From JAMXLO01 sp036494925 (GTDB taxonomy: Bacteria > Pseudomonadota > Alphaproteobacteria > Acetobacterales > Acetobacteraceae), in contig DASXNR010000239.1 in assembly GCA_036494925.1 (NCBI GenBank), positions 1-17,322 of the forward strand: DNA of 17,322 nt, read 5' to 3'. Shown here piece by piece: positions 7,017-14,211 of this stretch. The translations under genes were made by a program, and so were the position numbers. Under the pieces are notes generated by a model. The model made no database searches, was not told where the DNA came from, and saw nothing but the letters and a program-made list of their open reading frames with translations. Numbering within the stretch: the stretch's first letter is position 1; every line of letters begins with the position of its first letter.

Positions 7017-7999
7017 ACATATACTCCCTGCATCCCGCCCGCGGGATACCGCGTACCCGCCGCCGCACCCTTCGGGATCGCCGCCGAGATCCGCGCCACA
7101 TCCTCGGCCGTAAGCTTCACCCGCAGCGCACCGATGTTCTCGTCCAGCCGCCGCGGATAGCGCGTCCCCGGAATCGCCACCACATCGGGTCCCTGCGCCA
7201 GCACCCAGGCAAGCGTGAGCTGCGCGGGCGTACACTGCTTCTCCTGCGCAATCGCCTCGATTCCCGCCACCAGCTCCCTATTGCGATCGAAATTCTGCTG
7301 CTGAAATCGTGGATGCGCCGCGCGCCGGCCATCGACATCGGCAAACGTCTGGATCGCACCGGTCAGGAAGCCGCGCCCCAACGGCGCATAGGCCACGAAG
7401 CTGATCCCCAATCCTCGCGTCGTCTCCCGCGTCTCTTCGGCCTCTTCGCGATACAGCAGCGAATACTCCGTCTGCACCGCCGCGATCGGATGCACCGCGT
7501 GCGCGCGACGGATTGTCGCCGGCGACGCCTCGGACAGGCCGAGATGGCGCACCTTGCCCTGCTGCACCAGCTTCGCCATCGCGCCGACCGTGTCCTCGAT
7601 CGGCACCAACGGATCGACACGGTGCTGGTAGTAAAGATCGATCACCTCGACGCCCAGCCGCTGCAAACTGGCCTCGCACGCCTGCGTCACGTACTCCGGC
7701 CGCCCGTTCACGCCGTTCGGACCGCCCGGGTTCTGGGTCTGGCCGAACTTGGTCGCCAGCACCACGCGGTCGCGCCGCCCCTTCAGCGCGCGGCCGATCA
7801 CCTGTTCGTTGTGGCCCCAGCCGTACATGTCCGATGAATCGAGGTGATCGACGCCCTGGTCGATCGCGTAACGGATCAGCTCCTCCGACGCGGCGTCATC
7901 GGCGGCGCCATAGATGCCGGACAGCGACATGCAGCCAAGGCCGATCGCCGAGACCGCAGGTCCGCCTGCCCCCAGCGTGCGATGCTCGAGAATATCCAT
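7013..7999 (-). CDS. aldo/keto reductase
   Basis: A 328-residue NADPH-dependent oxidoreductase of the aldo/keto reductase superfamily, expected in the cytoplasm. The catalytic tetrad is complete: D54 and Y59 in HLDSSDMYG, K84 in ATKFG, and H126 in YYQHRVDP. The C-terminal cofactor-binding part includes VVAIPGTRYPRRLDENIG. Overall it resembles the Tas/YajO-like general reductases that act on aldehydes and ketones, and no specific substrate can be read. The ATG at 7999 is chosen because AGAGGAAG precedes it at the right spacing; upstream in-frame methionines lie inside the divergent SDR gene. It is transcribed away from that SDR, so the two may respond to the same signal. Confidence 0.9.
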   Translation of the reverse strand: MDILEHRTLGAGGPAVSAIGLGCMSLSGIYGAADDAASEELIRYAIDQGVDHLDSSDMYGWGHNEQVIGRALKGRRDRVVLATKFGQTQNPGGPNGVNGRPEYVTQACEASLQRLGVEVIDLYYQHRVDPLVPIEDTVGAMAKLVQQGKVRHLGLSEASPATIRRAHAVHPIAAVQTEYSLLYREEAEETRETTRGLGISFVAYAPLGRGFLTGAIQTFADVDGRRAAHPRFQQQNFDRNRELVAGIEAIAQEKQCTPAQLTLAWVLAQGPDVVAIPGTRYPRRLDENIGALRVKLTAEDVARISAAIPKGAAAGTRYPAGGMQGVYV

Positions 8000-8024
8000 G
8001 CTTCCTCTCCCGGTGCCGATTGGC

Positions 8025-8053
8025 GGTATAGTCCAGCCAACAACGCCAACCAA
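8025..8053 (-). promoter_or_regulatory. candidate promoter for the aldo/keto reductase
   Basis: On the minus strand TTGGTT (8048-8053) and TATACC (8025-8030) are spaced by exactly 17 bases, ending about 25 bases upstream of the start codon at 7999. The 70-base gap must hold promoters for both divergent genes, and I see no equally good plus-strand hexamer pair. Confidence 0.35.
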
Positions 8054-8069
8054 ATCGATCGGAGGTCCC

Positions 8070-8894
8070 ATGCCAAGTGAAGCCCGTGTCGCGTTGATCA
8101 CCGGGTGCGGCAAACCGGTCGGCATCGGCAATTCGGCCGCGCGTGCGCTGGCCGCTGCCGGCGTGACCGTGGTGGTGTCCGACGTATCGCCGACCGGTGT
8201 CGCCAACGAGCACAACGTGCAGGGCGACATGGATCCCGGCTGGACCGGCATCGATAGCCTGGTACAGGCAATTATCCGTGACGGCGGCTCAGCGTCGGCC
8301 ACGCTGGGCGACGTCAGCGTGGAAGCCGATGCCGCGCGCATGGTGGACGAGGTGCTGCGTCGTTACGGACGGCTGGACATCCTGGTGAACAATGCCGGCG
8401 CGCCACAGGGCGCGGATCGCAACGAGATCGAGGACGTGCCCGTCGCGGCCTGGGACCTGACCATGGGCGTGAACGCGCGCGGCTGCTTCCTGATGTCGCG
8501 CGCCGCGGTCCCGGCGATGCGCCGCGCGGGATGGGGCCGCATCGTCAGCGTCTCGTCGCGTGCCGCGTTTCGGCCGGGGGCGAAGCGGACCGCCTATGCC
8601 GCGTCCAAGGCGGCGATCGTCGGCTTCACCAAGTCGCTGGCGTTCGATCTCGCGCCGTGCGGCATCACCGTGAATGCGGTGCTGCCGGGGCCGATCCGCA
8701 CCTCGCGCGCGATCAGCACCAACCGGCGCGAATTCGGCGACGATCTGGAGGTCGGCTTCCGCGAGCGCGCCAAGGCGATACCGGTCGGCCGCTTCGGCAC
8801 TCCGGACGAGGTGGCGTCGATGATCGCCTATCTCGCATCCGATGCGGCGGCGTTCGTCACCGGACAGGCGATCGGCGTCGATGGGGGCTGGTGA
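8070..8894 (+). CDS. SDR-family oxidoreductase
   Basis: A 274-residue classical-type short-chain dehydrogenase/reductase. It has a dinucleotide-binding loop with a two-residue expansion (TGCGKPVGIG, 11-20), NNAG at 107-110, and a full catalytic set N135, S162/S163, Y176 and K180 (YAASK). The PGPIRTS segment and a C-terminal GQAIGVDGGW end are also present. An aspartate after the second strand (SDVS) suggests NAD(H) preference. The reaction is probably alcohol/ketone interconversion on an unknown substrate. The ATG has a perfect GGAGG four bases upstream. Unlike the SDR at 2593-3342 its active site is intact. It shares a 70-base divergent promoter region with the aldo/keto reductase. Confidence 0.9.
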   Translation: MPSEARVALITGCGKPVGIGNSAARALAAAGVTVVVSDVSPTGVANEHNVQGDMDPGWTGIDSLVQAIIRDGGSASATLGDVSVEADAARMVDEVLRRYGRLDILVNNAGAPQGADRNEIEDVPVAAWDLTMGVNARGCFLMSRAAVPAMRRAGWGRIVSVSSRAAFRPGAKRTAYAASKAAIVGFTKSLAFDLAPCGITVNAVLPGPIRTSRAISTNRREFGDDLEVGFRERAKAIPVGRFGTPDEVASMIAYLASDAAAFVTGQAIGVDGGW

Positions 8895-8904
8895 ACCCCT
8901 GGTC

Positions 8905-8981
8905 GTCATTCCCACGAAGGCGGGAACCCAGGGGCAAGGTCAGTTCCGACTCGCCTGGGTTCCCGCCTTCGCGGGAATGAC
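8905..8981. repeat. long inverted repeat, dispersed palindromic element
   Basis: Two 27-base arms (8905-8931 and 8955-8981) are reverse complements with a single mismatch, around a 23-base loop. Each arm carries an ATTCCC-N8-GGGAAC type core (ATTCCCACGAAGGCGGGAAC on the left), which itself forms a small hairpin. The core resembles the dRS3 repeats of Neisseria and widely dispersed intergenic repeats in other proteobacteria. It sits between two convergent genes, 11 bases after the SDR stop and 10 bases from the acylase stop, and could fold as a strong bidirectional terminator in RNA. Confidence 0.8.
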
Positions 8982-8991
8982 ATTCGGGGCG

Positions 8992-11151
8992 TCACGCAGG
9001 CTCAATCTCCAATCTGCTCTCGCAATCGGCTTCGACGCGGTCGCGACGCAGATGCACGGTGTGATACTCCCCGCGTAGCCAGGGCTCGAACTGGTCACGG
9101 TAGTGCGGGCTGTCCGGCACGCCGGAATTGCCGATGTTCTGCACGGCAAGAAACGAATCCGGCGTCGCGAAATCGACCACGATGCGGTACTCGGCGCCGG
9201 AACTCGCGGCGTGCGGCGGCAGTTCGCCGCCGGTGTTGCGCAGCGTGTGCGACCCACCATCCACCTCGCGCGGGCCGATGTCGAACGCGGCGTCGCCCAG
9301 CGGATGGTGCCAGTGTGCCTGATGGATGCGGCCCCATTGCCATGACGCCTCGTCGTCGCCAAGCCGCGAGCGCAGCGCCGCGAGCGTACTCCGCGCGACC
9401 GCGGCGACGTGCGGCGCGATGCCGCCCGCGAAGTAGCTGATGGCGGGATCCTCCAGCAGGCTGGCCGCGAGACCGGTCTGCTGATGCGTCAGGTCGAGTA
9501 AGCGGTCGGGTACATGCTGGCCGATCACCTCGCGCTGCCACAGCGCCATGAACGCCTCGAACAGCGTCGGCGCGATGCCGGTGAGCGAATAGCGGTAGTC
9601 CCAATCGCCGAGCACCCGCGCGAACGTCGGTTCGCTGCCGCCGAGATGCCGCAGGATGTGCGGGCAAAGCCGCTCGGCGCGGCAGTTCTTCACGTCGTTC
9701 TGCAACGTGATGTTGGCCGCGGTATCCATCGTGCCGCTGCCACCCAACGCCTGCGTCAGCCGCACGCCACGGTGGCCCTGCGAATACGCGCCATAGATCG
9801 GCTGCTTCCAGTCGTCCGGCACGATGCGCTGGTTCGCGCTCGCGACGTAGCCACTGGGCGGATCGTACATGTGCGGCAGGTCGTCGAACGGAATGGTGCC
9901 TTGCCACTGATCCGCCGCCGCGTTGGCGTCGCGGAAGCCCGGCACGACGCGGCCACGGATCGGAATGCGGCCGGCCATCTGATAGCCGATATGGCCGCTC
10001 GCATCGGCATAGACGAAGTTGAATATCGCGACCGACCAGTCGCGCAGCGCCGCGCGAAAGCCAACCCAGTCGCGCGCACGCGTTATCGCGATCGAGGCGC
10101 GAATGTCGTCGATGTGCTCCATGCCGACCCAGCGCAATGAAAGCGGCGGATCGCCGGCGGCATCCAGCGATGGCACCAGCGCATTCACCACCGGTCCGCG
10201 CACCGTGGAACGGATGGTCAGCGCGCGCGCCGCCGCGCCGCGCACCTTGATGCTGACCTGACGTTCGGCGAACTCGCGCCAGCTGTCGCCGTCGCGATAA
10301 CGGCGCGGATCGCCGGGATCGACCTGCTCGAGGTAAAGATCGCGCGTCGATGCCATATTGTTGGTGATCGCCCAGGCGATGCTGCCGTTGCTGCCCCACC
10401 ACATGCCGGGAAAGCCGGGATGCCCGGCGCCGGCCGCGTCATCCTCCGGCCCGTGCAGCGCGTATTCGTACCAGCTCGATGGCACCCAGAACGGCTGATG
10501 CGGATCGCCGCACAGCACCGGCTTGCCGCTCGCCGTCCGGCTGCCGTGCACCGCCCAGTTGTTGCTGCCGGTCGCATCGTCGGTGCCGGCGGCGTGCTGC
10601 ATTACGCGATGCTCCGAGGCTTCCGGCGTCAGGTACAGCGGACGGAACGCTTCCGGCAGCATGCGCGCCGCTTCGGCGGCCACGATGCGATCGATGCGCC
10701 CGTTCAGCGACCACCAGATACCGCGGGCAATGGCGACGACATCGCGCACGGTGAACGGCTCGGGTGTGTAGTTGAGCCTGCCGAATTCCGGCGGCAGATC
10801 GTGCTCCATCTGCTCGATCTGTCGATTGATCCCGGCGACCAGTGCCGCGACCATGCGATGAGTCGCTTCGTCCAGTGCATCGGCTTCGCGAGCGGCGATC
10901 TGATCGATGCCGACGGTCAGATGCGCGATGTCGCTGGCGACGTAGGCCGGCCCGAGGATTTCCGCCTGACGGCCGAGCGCGCGACGACGCAGCCGGTCCA
11001 TCTGCCATAGCCGATCCTGCGCCATCGCGACGCCGAGACCGAAATACAGGTCGGGCGTGGCGGTGGCGTAGATATGCGGGATGCCGGAACGATCACGCAA
11101 TATCTCCACCCGTCCGCCCACCGCGCCGGCGAATTGCTGTGTGCTCTGCAT
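8992..11151 (-). CDS. penicillin acylase-family Ntn hydrolase, apparently cytoplasmic
   Basis: A 719-residue amidohydrolase of the penicillin G acylase/aculeacin A acylase family. These are made as one chain that cleaves itself so that an internal serine becomes the N-terminal nucleophile. The N-terminal part shows GIPHIYA and AMAQDRLWQMDRLRR, typical of the alpha chain. The expected cleavage point is G195-S196 in GSNNWAV, followed by SGKPVLCGDPH. Beta-chain features such as MWWGSNGSIAWAITNN and RGPVVNAL follow. Most relatives carry a signal peptide, but here residues 1-20 have no hydrophobic segment. Substrates may be N-acyl amino acids, acyl-homoserine lactones or other amides. It begins 21 bases after the PPOX gene, so they are probably cotranscribed. 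Confidence 0.9.
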   Translation of the reverse strand: MQSTQQFAGAVGGRVEILRDRSGIPHIYATATPDLYFGLGVAMAQDRLWQMDRLRRRALGRQAEILGPAYVASDIAHLTVGIDQIAAREADALDEATHRMVAALVAGINRQIEQMEHDLPPEFGRLNYTPEPFTVRDVVAIARGIWWSLNGRIDRIVAAEAARMLPEAFRPLYLTPEASEHRVMQHAAGTDDATGSNNWAVHGSRTASGKPVLCGDPHQPFWVPSSWYEYALHGPEDDAAGAGHPGFPGMWWGSNGSIAWAITNNMASTRDLYLEQVDPGDPRRYRDGDSWREFAERQVSIKVRGAAARALTIRSTVRGPVVNALVPSLDAAGDPPLSLRWVGMEHIDDIRASIAITRARDWVGFRAALRDWSVAIFNFVYADASGHIGYQMAGRIPIRGRVVPGFRDANAAADQWQGTIPFDDLPHMYDPPSGYVASANQRIVPDDWKQPIYGAYSQGHRGVRLTQALGGSGTMDTAANITLQNDVKNCRAERLCPHILRHLGGSEPTFARVLGDWDYRYSLTGIAPTLFEAFMALWQREVIGQHVPDRLLDLTHQQTGLAASLLEDPAISYFAGGIAPHVAAVARSTLAALRSRLGDDEASWQWGRIHQAHWHHPLGDAAFDIGPREVDGGSHTLRNTGGELPPHAASSGAEYRIVVDFATPDSFLAVQNIGNSGVPDSPHYRDQFEPWLRGEYHTVHLRRDRVEADCESRLEIEPA

Positions 11152-11172
11152 GACGTTTTTCCCGTCGTCGGT

Positions 11173-11571
11173 TCAGCCCATCACCTGCACGGCGCTCGGC
11201 GTGATCTCGAACGTCACCCGCACTTCGTCCGGGCGGGACCAGGGGTATTTGTCCTGGCCGAGGTACTTCTTTGCCAGCGAATCGATGTGCTTGCTGGCGC
11301 CTTCCTCGCTGACGCGCGTGACCTTGCCGCGCACCTGGAGGTAGCGATATGGGTTATCGGGGTCCATGATGGACAGGGCGACCGGCGCGCCTTCCTTCAT
11401 GTTGCGCGTCTTGGTCCGCCCCTTGGCGCTGTTCACGCGGATCACGCCGCCCGTGTAGTCGAACCAAACCGGCGTGACCTGCGGCGTTCCGTCCGGCATC
11501 ACGGTCGCAAGTTCGGCGAATGCCTTCTTCTGTTGCAGCAGGTCGAGATAGGCGTCGGGGATCGTGGCCAT
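11173..11571 (-). CDS. PPOX-class split-barrel flavin/F420-binding protein
   Basis: A 132-residue protein of the pyridoxamine-phosphate-oxidase-like split-barrel fold, close in form to the Rv1155-type group annotated as probable F420-dependent enzymes. Visible parts are the FAELATVMPDGTPQVTPVWFDY first strands, the RVNSAKGRTKTRNMKEGAPVAL core with the basic cofactor-phosphate contact region, and a YRYLQVRGKV strand. The C-terminus is a short FEITPSAVQVMG strand. FMN or F420 use cannot be decided from sequence. The ATG has an AAGGAG site eight bases upstream. It lies between the deacetylase-type gene (85 bases upstream) and the acylase (21 bases downstream), suggesting one transcript for amide turnover. 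That pathway is my inference. Confidence 0.85.
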   Translation of the reverse strand: MATIPDAYLDLLQQKKAFAELATVMPDGTPQVTPVWFDYTGGVIRVNSAKGRTKTRNMKEGAPVALSIMDPDNPYRYLQVRGKVTRVSEEGASKHIDSLAKKYLGQDKYPWSRPDEVRVTFEITPSAVQVMG

Positions 11572-11656
11572 GGGGGCTGCTCCTTGTCACGTGTCGTTCG
11601 GCCGGGAGAGTGCCGCAACGCGCCCCGGCGGTGCAAATCAGCAATAGCGGATCAAT

Positions 11657-12562
11657 TCATGCATGCTGCTTGCACCAGCGCGCCACCTGCTCGTGGGTGG
11701 CGAACCAGCACTTTCCGCGCGCCTTCATGTGCCTGATCAGCCGTTCCAGCACCGGCATGCGCGAGCGGTGCCCGGTGATGTGCGGATGCATGGTCAGCAG
11801 GAACAGCCCGCCTTCCTCCCACGCGCCGTCGAATTCGGCGGTGAAGATCTCCTCTACCGCCGACGGCGGCGTATAAGGCCGCAGCGCCGAGAAGCGGACG
11901 AAGTTGTAGTATACCGCATCGTCGCGGATCCATTCCGGCGGCAGCTCCACAATGCCTGTCGGCTCACCATTATCGACCAGCTCGTACGGGTCGTCGTCCG
12001 CCATCAGCGAGCTGTCGTACAGCAGCCCCATCTCGCGCACTATGTCGAGCGTGTTGACGGAGAAATCCCAGCTCGCGGTCCGCATCCCGACCGGGTCGCG
12101 GCCGGCGATGCGCCCCAGCGTCTCGGCGGCGCGGAACGTCAGGTCGCGCTCCGCCTCGCGGGGCAGAGTGGTGTTGGCCTCATGGATCCAGGAATGAATG
12201 CCGATCTCGTGGCCATCGTCGGCGGTCGCGCGCACCTCCTCGGGATGCAGCAGCGCCGATACCGCGGGATAGAAGAACGACGCCGGGACCGCCTCGCGTT
12301 CCAGCAGCTTGCGAATGCGCGGCATGGCCTGGCGATTGCCGTACTGACCCTGGCTGATGCGCATCGGGCTTTCGTCGGCATCGCGCAGCGGGATCGTCTC
12401 ATGATCGGCATCGAAGCTGATCGCCACCGCGCAGCGCGCGCCCTCGGGCCACGATTTCGGCCGCAGGCTGCGGCCGGCGCGGGCACGGCCGACGATACGC
12501 CGCCAGGTGGGTTCGGACCATTGCCAGGGCTCGCCTTCGGGGTGTCTGGTTGCATCGTTCAT
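11657..12562 (-). CDS. polysaccharide deacetylase-family hydrolase (PuuE/imidase-like)
   Basis: A 301-residue NodB-fold metal hydrolase. Motif 1 is SFDADHE (D51, D53), motif 2 is HSWIHE (H123, H127), which with an aspartate binds the catalytic metal, and motif 3 carries R161 (GMRTASWDFS). A late histidine motif LTMHPHITGH lies near residues 270-278. The N-terminal SFDADHET and the later RTASWDFS are closer to the allantoinase PuuE, cyclic imide hydrolase and HpPgdA branch than to chitin deacetylases, so an imide, amide or N-acetyl substrate is plausible. There is no signal peptide. I chose the ATG at 12562 because CAGGAG precedes it; a longer frame to 12634 has no such site. It diverges from the alpha/beta hydrolase 74 bases away. 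Confidence 0.85.
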   Translation of the reverse strand: MNDATRHPEGEPWQWSEPTWRRIVGRARAGRSLRPKSWPEGARCAVAISFDADHETIPLRDADESPMRISQGQYGNRQAMPRIRKLLEREAVPASFFYPAVSALLHPEEVRATADDGHEIGIHSWIHEANTTLPREAERDLTFRAAETLGRIAGRDPVGMRTASWDFSVNTLDIVREMGLLYDSSLMADDDPYELVDNGEPTGIVELPPEWIRDDAVYYNFVRFSALRPYTPPSAVEEIFTAEFDGAWEEGGLFLLTMHPHITGHRSRMPVLERLIRHMKARGKCWFATHEQVARWCKQHA

Positions 12563-12636
12563 CGCCGCGCTCCTGATGGGTTTCCCGCCGTATCGGCACC
12601 GGCCATGCTGCGCCCGACTGTCGCGGGAGGACAAGC

Positions 12637-13449
12637 ATGCTGCACCGTCGCATCAACGGCTACGACATGGCGTATCTCGAGCTGGGCGAAGGCACGCCGC
12701 TGGTCTGCGTGCACGGCACGCTGGGGGATTTTCGCGTCTGGTCGCCTGTGGTCGGACCGCTGTCCCGGCACCGCCGCGTGGTCGCACTCAGCCTGCGGCA
12801 TTTCTTTCCGGAGCACTGGGACGGCATCGGCTCCGACTACACCATCGCGCAGCACGTCGCCGATGTGACCGGCTTCATCGAGGCGATGGATGACGGACCG
12901 GTCGACCTGATGGGCCACTCGCGTGGCGGCCATATCGCGTTCCGCGTGGCGCAGCGGCGGCCGGACCTGCTGCGGCGGCTGGTGCTGGCAGAGCCCGGCG
13001 GCGACCTTGACGCGACTTTGTCGGCGGGCGGCGCGGCGGCCGCTCCGGCTTCGTTCGGCACCCGCTACACCGCCACCGCCGAGCGAATCTCGGCCGGCGA
13101 CATCGAGGGCGCGCTGATGATCTTCAGCGAGATTGTCGGCGGTCCCGGCGCGTGGCCCAACGTGCCGGCCGCAGTGCGCCAGACCTGGCGCGACAATGCA
13201 CGCACGCTCGCGGGCCAGGTTAACGAACAGCGCCAGCCGTTCACGCGCGCCGATGCCGAGTCGATCCGCGTGCCGACGCTGTTTGTGGGCGGCACCGATA
13301 CCGAGGGCACATTGCCGGCGGTGCTGCGTGCGCTGGCGGCACACGTGCCAGATGCCCGGGTCGCGATGATCCCGGGCGCCAGGCATTTCATGTTCGAGGA
13401 CGACCCGGTGCAGTTCTGCGCGGTGGTGACGGAGTTCCTGGAGGGGTGA
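12637..13449 (+). CDS. alpha/beta-fold hydrolase
   Basis: A 270-residue alpha/beta hydrolase. The oxyanion motif VCVHGTLGD is near residues 23-31, the nucleophile elbow GHSRGG puts the serine at 95, the probable acid is D221 in GGTDTEG, and the histidine is H250 in GARHFMF. The family splits esters, epoxides, thioesters and amides, and the substrate here is unknown. A strong GGGAGGA site lies just upstream of the ATG. The gene is transcribed away from the deacetylase-type gene, which may share regulation, and converges with ssrA, four bases separating its stop from a GC-rich hairpin. Confidence 0.88.
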   Translation: MLHRRINGYDMAYLELGEGTPLVCVHGTLGDFRVWSPVVGPLSRHRRVVALSLRHFFPEHWDGIGSDYTIAQHVADVTGFIEAMDDGPVDLMGHSRGGHIAFRVAQRRPDLLRRLVLAEPGGDLDATLSAGGAAAAPASFGTRYTATAERISAGDIEGALMIFSEIVGGPGAWPNVPAAVRQTWRDNARTLAGQVNEQRQPFTRADAESIRVPTLFVGGTDTEGTLPAVLRALAAHVPDARVAMIPGARHFMFEDDPVQFCAVVTEFLEG

Positions 13450-13452
13450 AGT

Positions 13453-13480
13453 GGGGGGCTTCTGTTGCCCGGTGCCCCCC
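13453..13480. terminator. GC-rich hairpin shared by the hydrolase and ssrA 3' ends
   Basis: GGGGGGC (13453-13459) pairs with GCCCCCC (13474-13480) around a 14-base loop, directly after the hydrolase stop and downstream of the tmRNA tag. It is probably a structural stem of the tmRNA coding piece and may also stop transcription from both sides. No T run is present. Confidence 0.5.
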
Positions 13481-13496
13481 GAACCGCGCTTATCGC

Positions 13497-13535
13497 TTAT
13501 GCAGCGACAGCGAGCACCTTTGAGTTATCATTGGC
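13497..13535 (-). other. tmRNA proteolysis tag reading frame
   Basis: The resume codon GCC starts a 12-codon frame encoding ANDNSKVLAVAA followed by TAA. It begins with the ANDN typical of alphaproteobacterial tags and ends with AVAA, the degron end recognised by ClpXP-type proteases. With the alanine carried by the tmRNA the full tag is 13 residues. Confidence 0.9.
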
Positions 13536-13761
13536 ACTTGTCATATGGCCCGATGACGGCGGAACCATGCCGAGCGAAAGATACGTCTTTACCGCGCGTG
13601 TCGAGCCTGTGTCGCCCCCATACGGCTGAAAGCCGACATTACCCTTCAGGGGGTCTGTCCACTTCGCGGCCAAACTGGTGGAGGCGCCGGGCACTGCCCC
13701 CGGGTCCACTACGCTTATTCCACGCACCGTTTATCGCCATAGCCAGCGAACCGGCAGAGGT

Positions 13762-13790
13762 AATATAGGCGCGCCGACGTGCCGCGAAAA
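13762..13790 (-). promoter_or_regulatory. candidate ssrA promoter
   Basis: On the minus strand a TATATT -10 (13762-13767) lies 17 bases after a TTTTCG -35 (13785-13790). The start would be near 13755, just before the predicted 5' side of the acceptor piece. The toxin gene ends only 14 bases upstream of the -35 element, so read-through into ssrA is possible. Confidence 0.5.
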
Positions 13791-13803
13791 GGCCCGTTCG
13801 CAA

Positions 13804-14079
13804 TCAGTGGCATTGTTCCAGGTCGACCAGGACCACGTCTTCCCCGTCCCATCCGAAGGTGAGGCACCAAGGGCCGTTGACGTGCACCGCGTAGCGCGTC
13901 GGCCTGCCCCGAAGACGATGGAAATTGAAGCCGGGTACATCCATATCCTCGGGGCGACCGGCGGCCTGCAACGCGTTGAGTCCGCGGCGCGTTCGGGCAA
14001 CGAGGTCCGCACGGATCCGTGACGTGTCGCCACACTGCCAAAAGGCAGCCGGAGCCCGACTCCTGAATGACCGGATCAT
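13804..14079 (-). CDS. higB: HigB/RelE-type toxin
   Basis: A 91-residue protein of the HigB (plasmid maintenance/proteic killer) branch of RelE/ParE toxins, which cut mRNA on the ribosome. Visible features are the MIRSFRSR start, a helical RIRADLVARTRRGLNAL segment, VPGFNFHRLRGRPTRYAVHVNGPWCLTF with the basic patch, and a C-terminal aspartate/glutamate strand ending in CH, where the family usually ends in YH. I chose the ATG at 14079 because it gives the typical family start; longer frames exist. Only a weak AGG precedes it. HigB normally sits directly upstream of higA on the same strand, but here the likely partner is on the other strand, 132 bases away. The toxin points into ssrA. Confidence 0.75.
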   Translation of the reverse strand: MIRSFRSRAPAAFWQCGDTSRIRADLVARTRRGLNALQAAGRPEDMDVPGFNFHRLRGRPTRYAVHVNGPWCLTFGWDGEDVVLVDLEQCH

Positions 14080-14110
14080 TGCCGCGACCTGTAAGATCGC
14101 GCCGCATAAG

Positions 14111-14139
14111 TGTCAACTCTATCTTGACGAATTGTCAAG
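14111..14139. promoter_or_regulatory. candidate HigA operator between the divergent TA genes
   Basis: The perfect dyad CTTGAC-GAATT-GTCAAG (14123-14139) is flanked by another half-site TGTCAA at 14111-14116, giving three alternating GTCAA/TTGAC half-sites. XRE-type antitoxins typically bind such dyads next to their promoter. Minus-strand TTGACA hexamers within it (14133-14138 and 14111-14116) could serve as the toxin's -35, but I could not place a good -10. Confidence 0.5.
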
Positions 14140-14211
14140 TTATGCTTAACACCTGCCGGAAGACCTGCGGACCCGCCGACCAGCGGTTGGCCTCGATGGA
14201 GAAGCGACGAA

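Larger units (their letters stand above)
13453..13755 (-). ncRNA. ssrA: permuted two-piece transfer-messenger RNA (tmRNA)
   Basis: tmRNA rescues ribosomes stalled on broken mRNAs and tags the unfinished protein for proteolysis. In this gene the order is circularly permuted. The acceptor piece comes first on the minus strand, with a T-arm CCGGGGGCAGTGCCCGG and a 3' end GCGCCTCCACCA (CCA at 13676-13678). An intervening spacer follows (13620-13675). The coding piece then starts with GGGGGCGACACAGGCTCGAC (5' G at 13619). The 5' GGGGGCG pairs with CGCCTCC (one G-U) to form the acceptor stem across the two pieces. The tag frame follows at 13497-13535, then a hairpin with 7-bp stem (13453-13480) around a CAACAG-containing loop. 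Exact ends are estimated. Confidence 0.9.

Noticed and set aside
13497..13727. A 76-residue minus-strand protein ending in ANDNSKVLAVAA
   Set aside because: The frame is an accident of the tmRNA gene. Only its last 12 codons are translated, as the tag.
13676..13740. A separate tRNA gene near the CCA at 13676-13678
   Set aside because: Only a T-arm and acceptor half are present, with no anticodon or D arm. It is the tmRNA acceptor piece.
13450..13755. Standard, non-permuted tmRNA reading of the same locus
   Set aside because: The CCA end and T-arm lie upstream of the coding piece, and no second acceptor 3' end is seen after the tag, where the hydrolase gene lies.
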